This document shows positions 16,907 to 24,853 of a stretch of 64,000 nt of DNA, one piece after another. A program made the translations under genes and the position numbers. The notes under the pieces were generated by a model. It did not search any database and was not told where the DNA came from. It was given only the letters and a program-made list of their open reading frames with translations. Source of the stretch: Lewinella sp. IMCC34191 (GTDB lineage Bacteria; Bacteroidota; Bacteroidia; Chitinophagales; Saprospiraceae); contig NZ_QNQZ01000001.1 in assembly GCF_003390935.1 (NCBI RefSeq), positions 124,001 to 188,000 of the forward strand, read 5' to 3'. Position 1 is the first letter of the stretch; each line of letters opens with the position of its first letter.

Positions 16907-18571
16907 TTAAGGTTTCGTTAAGTTCTTGCCCGCCCACGACATTATTTCTTCTAAGTTCAGCGCATTCAGACAGCCCTCCTCGGTAAGCCCGCCCTTCCGC
17001 GCGGCGGCCACTCCCCAGCGTACATCGTCCAGCCCCCCGATGCTGTGCGCATCGGGGTTGATGCTGATCCACACGCCCCGCTCCCGCGCGTAGGGAATCC
17101 ACGACCAGTCCAGGTCGAGCCGGTAGGGGTTGGCATTCAGTTCGATCGCCACCCCGTGCTCCGCGCAGGCATCGATGATGCGGCGATGGTCGATGGGGTA
17201 GCCCTCCCGGCTCAGCAGTAGCCGGCCGGTCGGGTGGCCGAGAATATTCGTGCGCGGATTGCGGATGGCGGCCAGCAGGCGCTCCGTTGCCTTTTCCTCG
17301 TCCATGTTCAAATTACTGTGGACCGAGGCCACGAGCAAATCAAAATGTTCCAGGATCCCGGATCCGCTATAATCCAGCGCTCCGTCGCCCAAAATATCGC
17401 ACTCGATACCTTTCAGGATCCGGAAGTCGCTGAACTCTTCATTGAATTCGTCGATTTCCGCCCACTGCTCCCGCACGCGATCCGGCTTCAGGCCGTTGGC
17501 GTAAAAGGCCGCCTGGGAGTGGTCGGTGATCAGGATGTATTCGTAGCCCCGCTCGCGGGCAGCGTCCACCATTTCGCGCAGGGAATGAATGCCGTCGCTG
17601 TACTGGGTATGCACGTGGAGCACGCCCCGCAGGTCCTCCTGCTCGATCAAATCCGGAAGGGATCTCTCCCGCGCCAGGTCGATGGACCACGCCTGTTCCC
17701 GCATTTCCGGAGGTATGGGAGGGACCCCCGCCTTGTCGAAAACCTGTTGCTCTTCCGCCAGCCCCGTAAAGTTCGTATCCGGAAAGGCCGCGACGAAAGC
17801 TTCCACAAATTCCCCACTCCCGGTGTAGCGGAATAGCTTGCTCCCGAAGTTTTCCGACTGGCAGTGGTAGAGGGTCAGGGGCAGCTCATCTACCTCCCCC
17901 TGCGTACAGCGATCATCGCTGCTGTTCACCTGAAAGCCTGGAATTTGGGCGGCGAGCGCAGGTAATAAGGTCGTTATAAACTCGAGTCCCTTTAAAGTAG
18001 GTGCGGCCCGGCGCAGTGCCCCCGTGGGCTCAAAACGTTCATCCGGAAAGGCGGTGGTCAACTGTTCCAGCAGGGCCTCCGCGGCCAGGGCCGCCGTACG
18101 GTATAGGAAGCGGCCGCGGCTTTTCTGCAGAAATTCCAGCTTATGCTTCAGGCTTTCCTGCGTCTTTAGTCCAAAACCCTTCAGTTCGACCAGGCGATTC
18201 TCATTAATCGCGTAGAGCAGCTGACCGACCGTAGTAACGCCCAACCCGTCCCAAACGGCCTTGACTTTTTTGGGGCCGAAACCGCTGATGTCCAGCATCT
18301 CCCGGATACCCTCCGGGGTCTTGGCGCGCCACTTCTCCAGAGTTTCCATCTTACCCGTGGTAGCCAACTCGTGGATCTTCCCGGCGATGGCTTTGCCTAC
18401 CCCTTCCAGTTTCTGCAGTTCGGCTTCCGACATGCTGGCTAGGTCGCGGTCGTCCTTGCGCAGTTTGTTGTAGGCATTGGTGTACGAACGGATCTTGAAC
18501 GGATTGTCACCGTGCAGTTCCATCAACTTGCCGAGTTCGCGAAAGTGCCGGGCTATTTCGGGGTTGGTCAT
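16907..18571 (-). CDS. polX: PolX-family protein: HhH domain, degenerate polymerase domain, PHP domain
   Basis: A 554-residue protein with the full PolX architecture. Helix-hairpin-helix motifs lie at 55-72 (LEGVGKAIAGKIHELA), 96-112 and 130-147. A family X polymerase core follows to about 310, then a PHP phosphoesterase domain from about 317. The PHP metal ligands look complete: HVHTQYSDG 319-327, ITDHSQ, KGIECD, SVHSN, GHPTGR and NPDAHS. The polymerase active site does not: the motif that should read GSxRR...GDxD reads GALRR (184-188)...GLEF (195-198), with neither catalytic aspartate. I expect a nuclease or DNA-structure protein without polymerase activity. A dispersed-repeat copy lies in frame at residues 201-209. 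Confidence 0.9.
   Translation of the reverse strand: MTNPEIARHFRELGKLMELHGDNPFKIRSYTNAYNKLRKDDRDLASMSEAELQKLEGVGKAIAGKIHELATTGKMETLEKWRAKTPEGIREMLDISGFGPKKVKAVWDGLGVTTVGQLLYAINENRLVELKGFGLKTQESLKHKLEFLQKSRGRFLYRTAALAAEALLEQLTTAFPDERFEPTGALRRAAPTLKGLEFITTLLPALAAQIPGFQVNSSDDRCTQGEVDELPLTLYHCQSENFGSKLFRYTGSGEFVEAFVAAFPDTNFTGLAEEQQVFDKAGVPPIPPEMREQAWSIDLARERSLPDLIEQEDLRGVLHVHTQYSDGIHSLREMVDAARERGYEYILITDHSQAAFYANGLKPDRVREQWAEIDEFNEEFSDFRILKGIECDILGDGALDYSGSGILEHFDLLVASVHSNLNMDEEKATERLLAAIRNPRTNILGHPTGRLLLSREGYPIDHRRIIDACAEHGVAIELNANPYRLDLDWSWIPYARERGVWISINPDAHSIGGLDDVRWGVAAARKGGLTEEGCLNALNLEEIMSWAGKNLTKP
17947..17970 (+). repeat. dispersed GC-rich repeat, copy 4 (inside polX)
   Basis: GGGCGGCGAGCGCAGGTAAT followed by AAGG; one G shorter than the core. 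It lies inside the polX frame and is translated there as TLLPALAAQ, next to the lost polymerase active site. Confidence 0.7.
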
Positions 18572-18622
18572 GCCGCGAAGGTAAGACGCTTCCCGAATCG
18601 GTCAGCCCGTCCAGCGCGGACG

Positions 18623-19981
18623 CTACGCTTTCAACATGGATTTAATATTAGAAGCCGCGGTTGGGTAGGCAAAGATCATTTGCTCGATCTCGGAAATGGG
18701 TATTTCCTGACGAATGGCTACGTAGAGCAGGTTGATCAGGTCCGGCGATCCGGGACCAAGCAGGTGGGCTCCGACGAGAACGCCCCGGTCATCATTCGTG
18801 ATCAGCTTGAAGGCGGACACGCTGGCATTTTGGTGGTGCGCCTGAAACCACTCGGTGGTAACCTTATAGTGCACGGTGAGCTCGTCGTCTGATGCTTCCG
18901 CTTCCGCGGCGGTCATCCCCACGGAGGCCATCCCGGGAAGGGCGAAGGCTACGGTGGGGATAGGGTAGTAGTCCACCCGGTCGTCCTTGCCTTCGAACAG
19001 GTTACCATTCAAAATGGCGGCCGCGTAGGTGCCCACCGGGGTTAGCGGCAGACCGGTCGCCGCACAGTCGCCGAGCGCGTAAATGTGGTCGACGTTGGTT
19101 TTCAAAGCATCGTCCACCTTGATAGCCTGTTCATCGTTCGTTGCCACGCCAGCCCGGTCCAGCGCAAGCTTTTCGGTGTTGGGTATGCGGCCGGCGCAGT
19201 GGATTACCCGGTCGGTGAAGAGGGTGGTTTTTTGGCCGGCGGAATCTTCCACGGACACCTCGTACCGGTCATCCGTCGAACGCACGGCCGTCACCTTGCT
19301 ATTGATGTGGTAGGTCATGCCGCGATCTTCGTCGGCCTGGCGGAGGAGGGCAGACAGGTCGTGGTCGAACTTGTCCAGGGGTACGTCTTCGGTAATGACC
19401 AGGGTGACGCGGGCTCCCAGAGCGTGGCAGATGTGGGCGGTTTCGGTACCGATGTAGCCCCCACCCACGATAAGGATCTCCTCTGGCAGATCCTCCATTT
19501 CCAGGAACTCGTCACTGGTCAGCAAATATTCATTACCCGGTATGTCGAGCGGCGCGGGCCGCATACCCGTAGCCAGTACGATCAGCTCGCCACGGAGCGT
19601 GGTGCCTCCTACGTCTAGCGTATGAGCGTCGGTGAAGGTGGCGTATTCCGCGTAGGTTTCTATACCGTTATCCCGCATTTTCTGGCGGCTGCTCTCGGGA
19701 ACGGGTTGGGTAAAGCTCCGTTTCCAGCTCATCAGGTCGCTCCAGGCAAAGCCCGGCTTATTGGTAAACCCCTTTCCGCTGAGTCGTTCGACCCGGTACA
19801 TCGCTTCCGCGGCGGCGTGCAGGACGAGTTTGGGGTCGCAACCACGGAGGGGGCAGGTTCCCCCGAAGTCCCGGCCTTCAATGATGGCGGTTGATTTACC
19901 GGCTCCGGCCGCGGCCACGGCTACGGACTGGCCGGCCGATCCGGCGCCGACTACTATTACCTCGTACTGCTTATCTGACAT
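18623..19981 (-). CDS. FAD-dependent pyridine nucleotide-disulfide oxidoreductase (class I-like)
   Basis: A 452-residue flavoprotein of the glutathione reductase/lipoamide dehydrogenase fold. It has the FAD site VVGAGSAGQS (residues 11-19) and the redox cysteine pair GGTCPLRGC (Cys43 and Cys48). The NAD(P) site is LIVGGGYIGTETA, and the second FAD motif is YALGDCA. A C-terminal dimerisation domain follows. The usual C-terminal acid-base histidine in HPT is replaced by tyrosine (FAYPTAASN), so it is not a standard glutathione or lipoamide reductase. The electron acceptor is unknown. It follows ypdA after 31 bp that include a G10 tract, and is probably co-transcribed with it. Confidence 0.88.
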   Translation of the reverse strand: MSDKQYEVIVVGAGSAGQSVAVAAAGAGKSTAIIEGRDFGGTCPLRGCDPKLVLHAAAEAMYRVERLSGKGFTNKPGFAWSDLMSWKRSFTQPVPESSRQKMRDNGIETYAEYATFTDAHTLDVGGTTLRGELIVLATGMRPAPLDIPGNEYLLTSDEFLEMEDLPEEILIVGGGYIGTETAHICHALGARVTLVITEDVPLDKFDHDLSALLRQADEDRGMTYHINSKVTAVRSTDDRYEVSVEDSAGQKTTLFTDRVIHCAGRIPNTEKLALDRAGVATNDEQAIKVDDALKTNVDHIYALGDCAATGLPLTPVGTYAAAILNGNLFEGKDDRVDYYPIPTVAFALPGMASVGMTAAEAEASDDELTVHYKVTTEWFQAHHQNASVSAFKLITNDDRGVLVGAHLLGPGSPDLINLLYVAIRQEIPISEIEQMIFAYPTAASNIKSMLKA

Positions 19982-20001
19982 GTATATTCTTTAATGCTTC
20001 T

Positions 20002-20011
20002 GGGGGGGGGG
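20002..20011. repeat. G10 homopolymer between two flavoprotein genes
   Basis: Ten consecutive G on the plus strand (C10 in the transcribed sense) directly after the ypdA stop codon and 20 bp before the start of the next gene. Tracts of this length are prone to slippage and could change translation initiation or coupling downstream. Confidence 0.9.
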
Positions 20012-20012
20012 C

Positions 20013-20981
20013 TCAGGCAGGCTGCTGCCGTGCCGTGATCCCGTTTATGATAATATCGCCGTGGTCGCGGGTGTTTTCGATAAAGAGCTTGCTGGTCTGC
20101 CGGCCGGCACACGCCACGCCCGCCATATATACCCCGGGCAGGGTGGTTTCCAGCGTTTCTGGATTGAAGATGGGCTTGCAGCTTTCGTCTTCGGCGATGG
20201 CCAGGCCAAGCCGTTCGAAGAGCTCGTAGTTCGGCTCGTAGCCCGTCATGGCCAGCACGAAATCGTTGGGTATCGTAATCTGGCCGTCGGGCGTACCGAG
20301 TACAACCTCGTCGGGGCGGATCTCATCCGTCGTTGTATTGAAGTACGCCTTGATCGAGCCCTCCTTGATGCGGTTTTCAATGTCCGGCTTGATCCAGTAT
20401 TTGACCCGGTCGTAGATCGCTTCCCCGCGAATGGCCATCGTCACTTCCGCGCCCTTGCGGTAGCACTCCAGGGCGGCGTCGCAGGCCGAGTTGGCGGCGC
20501 CCACCACCAGGACGCGCTGCCCGATGTAAACGTGAGGATCGTCGTAGTAATGGCGCACCTTCGGGAGGTCTTCACCGGGGATATGCATGAGGCGCGGGGT
20601 ATCGTAAAAGCCCGTGGAGACGACGACGTTGCGGGCCTCGTAGCTTCCCTTTGCCGACTCGACGCGGTAGCCTCCGTCGATGGCTTCCATTTTGCAAACT
20701 TCCTCGTATAGCCGGATGCGCAGGTCGTAATTCTGTACCAGGCGGCGATAATACTCGAGTGCTTCGGTGCGGGTGGGCTTATCCTGGTGGCTGATGAAGG
20801 GGGTATCCTGTATTTCCAGCTTCAGCGAGGTACTGAAGAAGGTCATATTGATGGGAAAGTGGAACAGGCTGTTGGCGATCACTCCCTTTTCCAGGATTAG
20901 GTAATCGAGTCCGGCGCGTTCGGCGCTGATGGCTACGTTGATGCCGGAGGGGCCACCGCCGATGATGATGAGGTCTAGCAT
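20013..20981 (-). CDS. ypdA: YpdA-like flavoprotein (putative bacillithiol disulfide reductase family)
   Basis: A 322-residue FAD/NADPH oxidoreductase with FAD motif IIIGGGPSGINVA at the N-terminus, NADPH motif VLVVGAANSACDAAL in the middle, and the family's YWIKPDIENRIKEGSI and C-terminal VYMAGVACAGRQTSKLFIEN. The family reduces oxidised bacillithiol in Firmicutes and is also common in Bacteroidota. The cysteine that follows GGGP in characterised Firmicutes YpdA (Cys14 in S. aureus) is serine here, at residue 12. The thiol substrate and mechanism are therefore uncertain. It is divergent from the polyprenyl synthase gene. Confidence 0.85.
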   Translation of the reverse strand: MLDLIIIGGGPSGINVAISAERAGLDYLILEKGVIANSLFHFPINMTFFSTSLKLEIQDTPFISHQDKPTRTEALEYYRRLVQNYDLRIRLYEEVCKMEAIDGGYRVESAKGSYEARNVVVSTGFYDTPRLMHIPGEDLPKVRHYYDDPHVYIGQRVLVVGAANSACDAALECYRKGAEVTMAIRGEAIYDRVKYWIKPDIENRIKEGSIKAYFNTTTDEIRPDEVVLGTPDGQITIPNDFVLAMTGYEPNYELFERLGLAIAEDESCKPIFNPETLETTLPGVYMAGVACAGRQTSKLFIENTRDHGDIIINGITARQQPA

Positions 20982-21123
20982 ATTCGGTCGTACTTGCGCT
21001 TCCGCGGGTGCGGCTGCCGTATCCTTGCGGAAGCACCGGCCCGTAAAGCGCGTATTCGTAACTTCTCCATAGGACGCAAAAGGACCCGCATAGTTCAGCC
21101 GCCGGGGCTCGGGTTGAGCTTTG

Positions 21124-21131
21124 TATGTTTG
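21124..21131 (+). promoter_or_regulatory. -7 element of the polyprenyl synthase gene
   Basis: TATGTTTG matches TAnnTTTG exactly and ends 26 bp before the ATG at 21158. No TTTG is visible at the expected -33 position. Confidence 0.55.
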
Positions 21132-21157
21132 TCGGCAGAATTTAGCCTCCGCCCCAG

Positions 21158-22156
21158 ATGCCCTACCGTAAACTTCCCCAGATTCAGGACCTATACCAGC
21201 GTTTCCTGGACCGCCTCCAGCACGCCGAGGATGGAAGGCACCCCCGGGGGTTGTACGAACCGATCGAATACATTCTCTCCATCGGGGGAAAGCGGGTGCG
21301 ACCGCTCTTAGCGCTGATCGCGGCTTGCATGTTCGGGGACGACGAGACCCTGCGCGCCGGGATGCCGGTAGCGATGGCGGTTGAGGTTTTCCATAATTTC
21401 ACCCTGCTCCACGACGACATTATGGACCAGAGTCCGCTACGCCGCGGACAGCCGACCGTACACCGCAAGTGGGATACCAACACCGCCATCCTGAGTGGCG
21501 ACCTGATGCTCATTCAGGCCTATGGCTATCTGGCCACGGTGAAGGATCAGCACCGGGTACCCGCCCTCTTGAAAACCTTCAACCGGGTCGCAACCGGGGT
21601 ATGCGAGGGGCAGCAGTTCGACGTCGATTTCGAACGGCAGAGCCACGTCACGATCGAGGAATACCTGAAAATGATCGAGCTCAAAACGGCCGTACTGCTG
21701 GGTGGCGCCCTCGAGATGGGGGCCCTCGCGGCCGGTGCCGACCAGGAGGATGCCGATCACCTTTACGCCTTCGGGCGACTTACCGGCCTGGCCTTCCAAT
21801 TGCACGACGACCTGCTCGATGCCTTCGGAAACCACGAGGATACCGGAAAGCTTACCGGCAACGATATTATCCGCAATAAGAAGACCTTTCTCTACATAAA
21901 AACCCTCGAAGCGGTCAACGATCGCGACCGGGAAGAACTTATCGACTGGTTCAGCCACACCCCGGATGATCCCGCCCCCAAGGTGGCACGGGTGACCGAA
22001 ATGATGCGGCTGAGGGGTATTCCCGAACTGGTGGAGAAGATGCGCGACGAGTTTCAACGGGATGCCTACGAGCACCTGGACCAGGTGAAGGGCGATCCGG
22101 AATGGAAAGCGGTGCTACGTGCCGTATCCGAGGGCTTACTCGAGCGCGTTAGCTAG
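21158..22156 (+). CDS. polyprenyl diphosphate synthase (trans-isoprenyl, FPP/GGPP type)
   Basis: Condenses isopentenyl diphosphate onto allylic diphosphates to make isoprenoid precursors. The 332-residue protein has the first aspartate-rich motif DDIMD at 86-90 followed by RRGQPTVH. The second, DDLLD, is at 217-221. The GGKRVRPLL and KTA motifs are also present. A bulky Phe81 lies five residues before the first motif, which in this family tends to limit chain length, so a C15-C20 product is likely (inference). Such a product could feed the carotenoid pathway implied by crtZ. The 3' end overlaps the convergent GNAT gene by 4 bp. Confidence 0.92.
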   Translation: MPYRKLPQIQDLYQRFLDRLQHAEDGRHPRGLYEPIEYILSIGGKRVRPLLALIAACMFGDDETLRAGMPVAMAVEVFHNFTLLHDDIMDQSPLRRGQPTVHRKWDTNTAILSGDLMLIQAYGYLATVKDQHRVPALLKTFNRVATGVCEGQQFDVDFERQSHVTIEEYLKMIELKTAVLLGGALEMGALAAGADQEDADHLYAFGRLTGLAFQLHDDLLDAFGNHEDTGKLTGNDIIRNKKTFLYIKTLEAVNDRDREELIDWFSHTPDDPAPKVARVTEMMRLRGIPELVEKMRDEFQRDAYEHLDQVKGDPEWKAVLRAVSEGLLERVS

Positions 22157-22602
22157 AGTTCCAGCTTGCCGTTGTACCAGTTATCCTCGATGTCTGCCTC
22201 CTGAGCGGTGTAGAATTTCATCGCCTCGGTATTGGTGTCGACTACCTGCCACTTGAGCAATTTGCAGCCGCGTTCCCTTCCCCTTTCCTTGAGCACCTCC
22301 CAGAGACGCTGACCGATTCCCTGGCGCCGGTAGTCCGGTTGCAGCACGAAATCTTCCAGGTAGATCATGCGGCCTTTCCAGGTGCTGTAGACGAAGTTGT
22401 AGAGGCACATGCCAATTACTTTCTTGGTTGCCATGTCCTCGGCCACGATGATGTGAAAGAAGCCTTCGGCGAAGTCGGCGCGATAGTCCTCCGTGGTAGC
22501 GGTAAAGTGGGGCAGCGCGTCGACGTAATCGGCCAGCTCGCCTACAAGATCGTGTACGGCGGGCAGATCGGCGGCGTTACCCTGTCGGATCTGTACATTC
22601 AT
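22153..22602 (-). CDS. GNAT-family N-acetyltransferase
   Basis: A 149-residue cytosolic acetyltransferase. It starts MNVQIRQGNAADLPAVHDLV. A central strand IYLEDFVLQPDYRRQGIGQRLW carries the acetyl-CoA pyrophosphate loop RRQGIG near residue 93. It ends with the VVDTNTEAMKFYTAQEAD segment typical of GNATs, close to diamine acetyltransferase (SSAT-like) proteins. The acceptor cannot be assigned. It overlaps the convergent polyprenyl synthase by 4 bp, and 21 bp separate it from the esterase gene upstream on the same strand. Confidence 0.88.
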   Translation of the reverse strand: MNVQIRQGNAADLPAVHDLVGELADYVDALPHFTATTEDYRADFAEGFFHIIVAEDMATKKVIGMCLYNFVYSTWKGRMIYLEDFVLQPDYRRQGIGQRLWEVLKERGRERGCKLLKWQVVDTNTEAMKFYTAQEADIEDNWYNGKLEL

Positions 22603-22623
22603 AAGCGCGAAGAACGGGAATGG

Positions 22624-24066
22624 CTAGCGAAACATCACCTTGCGGACCAGGTAACGGCCGTCGTCGCGAATCAGGCGAAGCATGTAGACCCCGTTGCGGA
22701 TGCCACTGCTCGTGGTAATATGCTGGTCGCTCGTTACCTGACCACTCTGGACCGATCGACCGGCCATATCCAGCAGATCATACCGAAACTCTTCCGGTGG
22801 CAGGCCGGTGATGACCAACTGCTGACCAGGGGCCAGCGGATTAGGGCTGATGCGCAGTTCTGGTAGCTCTAGCCGACCGTTATCGGCACTAACCGGACTT
22901 GCGACGGCCAAACTATCGAAAAAGGCGAGTGCGCGTCGGACGGCCGGACTGACACAGCCGCCGTGGTCCAATTCGCCCCCGCTTTCCAGCAAAACGGAAG
23001 TGGAACCTAGTTCCCGCATCACGCTGTCGGCTACGATCGCGTTTTGGTAAGGGACCTGTTCGTCGGCGGTGCAGTAGTAGAGCAGGGTAGGGACGTTAGG
23101 AGCCCACTCGTAGGTATCGTTCGCGCGGAGTGCCTGGATAATTTGGCTTTCCGGATCGTTCTCCTCGATTTGCCGGACGATGGAGTCCTGGAACATGTCG
23201 ATGAGGCGTTCTTCCCGTTCGCGAAGGAGCGTATCCAGTTTAAAATTGAAATACGCTCCGTCGATGATCTCCCGGTCGAAGCTGTCAATCACTTCCAGGT
23301 AGGGAGAAACGAAGGCCTGACCGAGGCTGTCATAGAGCCCGTATACGTTATTGTAGCTCACGTAGGTATAGACGATGAATCCCGGCAGGGTGGGGCGCTC
23401 GTTGGTAAGCGTTGCCTCGCGCATCACGCCGCTGATGCTGTAAGGGCCGGAGAGATGCGCGCCGGCGGTGACCACCAGGCTGCTGTCGGGGCCCGGGTCG
23501 GCCTGTAAGTCGCGCTGCAGGGCCTGGGCGGCGTGTCCGCCCTGGCTGTAGCCGGTGACGAAGAGTTGGTCGTTGTAGGCGATACCCTGCTCGTCGAGAA
23601 ATTGACGGGCGGCCAGCAGCAGGTCTCTGCCGGACTGCGATTCGCTGTCGGCATGAACGTAGGGATGAAAACCATCGCTTTCACCGAGGCCGATGTAGTC
23701 GGGGGCCACGGCTATGTATCCGCTGGTAGCCAGCGCGTAAACCAACACCCGTTCGTCGGTGGCGAAATTGCTCGGAATCCGGCTGCGGTCGAGCACGGTA
23801 CCGTGCATGTAGGCGACCATAGGAAAGGCCAGCGACCGTTCCGCCGGGAAGGAAAGCAGTCCGCTGGCGGTATCGGGACGGCCGAGTGCATCGGTGGTGC
23901 GGTACAGGATTTTATAGTTGGTTACGTTGTATTCCGGGGTGAGCCCCGGGACGTCGGAAAGCAATATGGCCGGGATACTCAATTGTTGTTCCACGCGGAC
24001 ATACGTCTGCGCCCGCATGGCTGACAGCGCCACGATGAAAATGAAGAAGGTAAACAGGTGCTTCAT
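22624..24066 (-). CDS. secreted alpha/beta-hydrolase (lipase/esterase) with T9SS sorting domain
   Basis: A 480-residue secreted enzyme. The signal peptide is MKHLFTFFIFIVALSAMRAQ. An alpha/beta-hydrolase core follows with an oxyanion-type AYMHGT (85-90), APDYIGLGES and nucleophile elbow GYSQGG (Ser174). The C-terminal LLYYCTADEQVPY and LDHGGC regions plausibly supply the acid and the histidine. Residues 405-480 form a type A T9SS domain (LRISPNPLAPGQQLVITGL, then GVYMLRLI and a basic end RKVMFR). It is therefore predicted to cross the outer membrane by T9SS and remain surface-bound or be released. It resembles secretory lipases; the substrate is unknown. Confidence 0.87.
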   Translation of the reverse strand: MKHLFTFFIFIVALSAMRAQTYVRVEQQLSIPAILLSDVPGLTPEYNVTNYKILYRTTDALGRPDTASGLLSFPAERSLAFPMVAYMHGTVLDRSRIPSNFATDERVLVYALATSGYIAVAPDYIGLGESDGFHPYVHADSESQSGRDLLLAARQFLDEQGIAYNDQLFVTGYSQGGHAAQALQRDLQADPGPDSSLVVTAGAHLSGPYSISGVMREATLTNERPTLPGFIVYTYVSYNNVYGLYDSLGQAFVSPYLEVIDSFDREIIDGAYFNFKLDTLLREREERLIDMFQDSIVRQIEENDPESQIIQALRANDTYEWAPNVPTLLYYCTADEQVPYQNAIVADSVMRELGSTSVLLESGGELDHGGCVSPAVRRALAFFDSLAVASPVSADNGRLELPELRISPNPLAPGQQLVITGLPPEEFRYDLLDMAGRSVQSGQVTSDQHITTSSGIRNGVYMLRLIRDDGRYLVRKVMFR

Positions 24067-24131
24067 GGCGACAGGATTTTATAAATTATACATTTTGCGG
24101 CCTTCAAAGTAGGTATTAAAGAATTTACCCT

Positions 24132-24139
24132 TACCTTTG
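24132..24139 (+). promoter_or_regulatory. -7 element of rpsO
   Basis: TACCTTTG, an exact TAnnTTTG match, 71 bp before the rpsO ATG. The spacing leaves about 65 nt of leader, enough for the autoregulatory structure known for S15 in other bacteria, though I cannot define one here. Confidence 0.6.
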
Positions 24140-24210
24140 CGGCCCGAAATTATTCGCTTTAACTGATTAGTCGGCCCGTTGGGAAGGCTATTTACTAAAG
24201 GCTCCAAGCT

Positions 24211-24486
24211 ATGCCAGTTTACCTTCCCCAGGAGAAGAAAGACGAAATCTTCACCGAATACGGCGGATCCGCTCAGAATACCGGATCCACCGAGGGCCAA
24301 ATCGCCCTCTTCACTTTCCGCATCAAGGCCCTGTCGGACCACCTGCGCGAGCACCCCAAGGATCACAGCAGCCGGAAGGCGCTGTTGTCGCTCGTCGGTA
24401 GCCGGGGCAAGATGCTGAACTACCTCAAGCGCAAAGACCTGGAAGGCTACCGTTCGCTGATCGCCAAATTGGGCATCCGGAAGTAG
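24211..24486 (+). CDS. rpsO: 30S ribosomal protein S15
   Basis: A 91-residue primary binding protein of the 16S rRNA central domain. It carries family hallmarks: [16 protein letters not shown], the loop [20 protein letters not shown], and the end [20 protein letters not shown]. Start and length are standard. A -7 element lies 71 bp upstream. No pnp gene follows; tRNA-Lys is next, with its own promoter. Confidence 0.98.
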   Translation: MPVYLPQEKKDEIFTEYGGSAQNTGSTEGQIALFTFRIKALSDHLREHPKDHSSRKALLSLVGSRGKMLNYLKRKDLEGYRSLIAKLGIRK

Positions 24487-24512
24487 CTTTTCGCAAAGAA
24501 GTTTGCGCGACG

Positions 24513-24545
24513 TTTGCAAAAGTTGAATAGTCGTGCTTACCTTTG
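24513..24545 (+). promoter_or_regulatory. promoter of tRNA-Lys
   Basis: TTTG (24513-24516), 21 bp, then TACCTTTG (24538-24545): both Bacteroidota elements are exact. The -7 element ends 27 bp before the tRNA. The short leader contains GCCTT/AAGGC dyad symmetry. Confidence 0.8.
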
Positions 24546-24572
24546 CAGCGCCTTAGTAATAAGGCACCCCCA

Positions 24573-24646
24573 GAGCCCCTAGCTCAGCTGGCTAGAGCAC
24601 CTCACTTTTAATGAGGGGGTCCAGGGTTCGAGCCCCTGGGGGCTCA
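24573..24646 (+). tRNA. tRNA-Lys (anticodon TTT)
   Basis: A 74-nt cloverleaf: acceptor arm GAGCCCC/GGGGCTC with discriminator A, D-arm TAGCTCAGCTGG, anticodon loop CTTTTAA, T-arm CAGGG-TTCGAGC-CCCTG. CCA is not encoded. Confidence 0.96.
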
Positions 24647-24652
24647 CGTTCT

Positions 24653-24687
24653 AAAGCCCCGTTCGCGCCCGCCGTGAATGGGGCTTT
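24653..24687 (+). terminator. terminator of tRNA-Lys
   Basis: Perfect 8-bp stem AAAGCCCC (24653-24660) / GGGGCTTT (24680-24687) with a 19-nt loop, followed by GTTGT. It starts 7 bp after the tRNA. Confidence 0.7.
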
Positions 24688-24853
24688 GTTGTATGCCTGC
24701 CCACCGTCCGCCCGGCCCGGTATCCTCGGAGCGGGTAACAAGGCTTCAACACCCGCCCGCCTGGCGCGCCCGGAAGACGGAGAACGGTCATCGCGCTGAA
24801 AGACCGACTAGTTTATCTGGGCCGCATCGAATTAAATAGATATAAATATAGAT

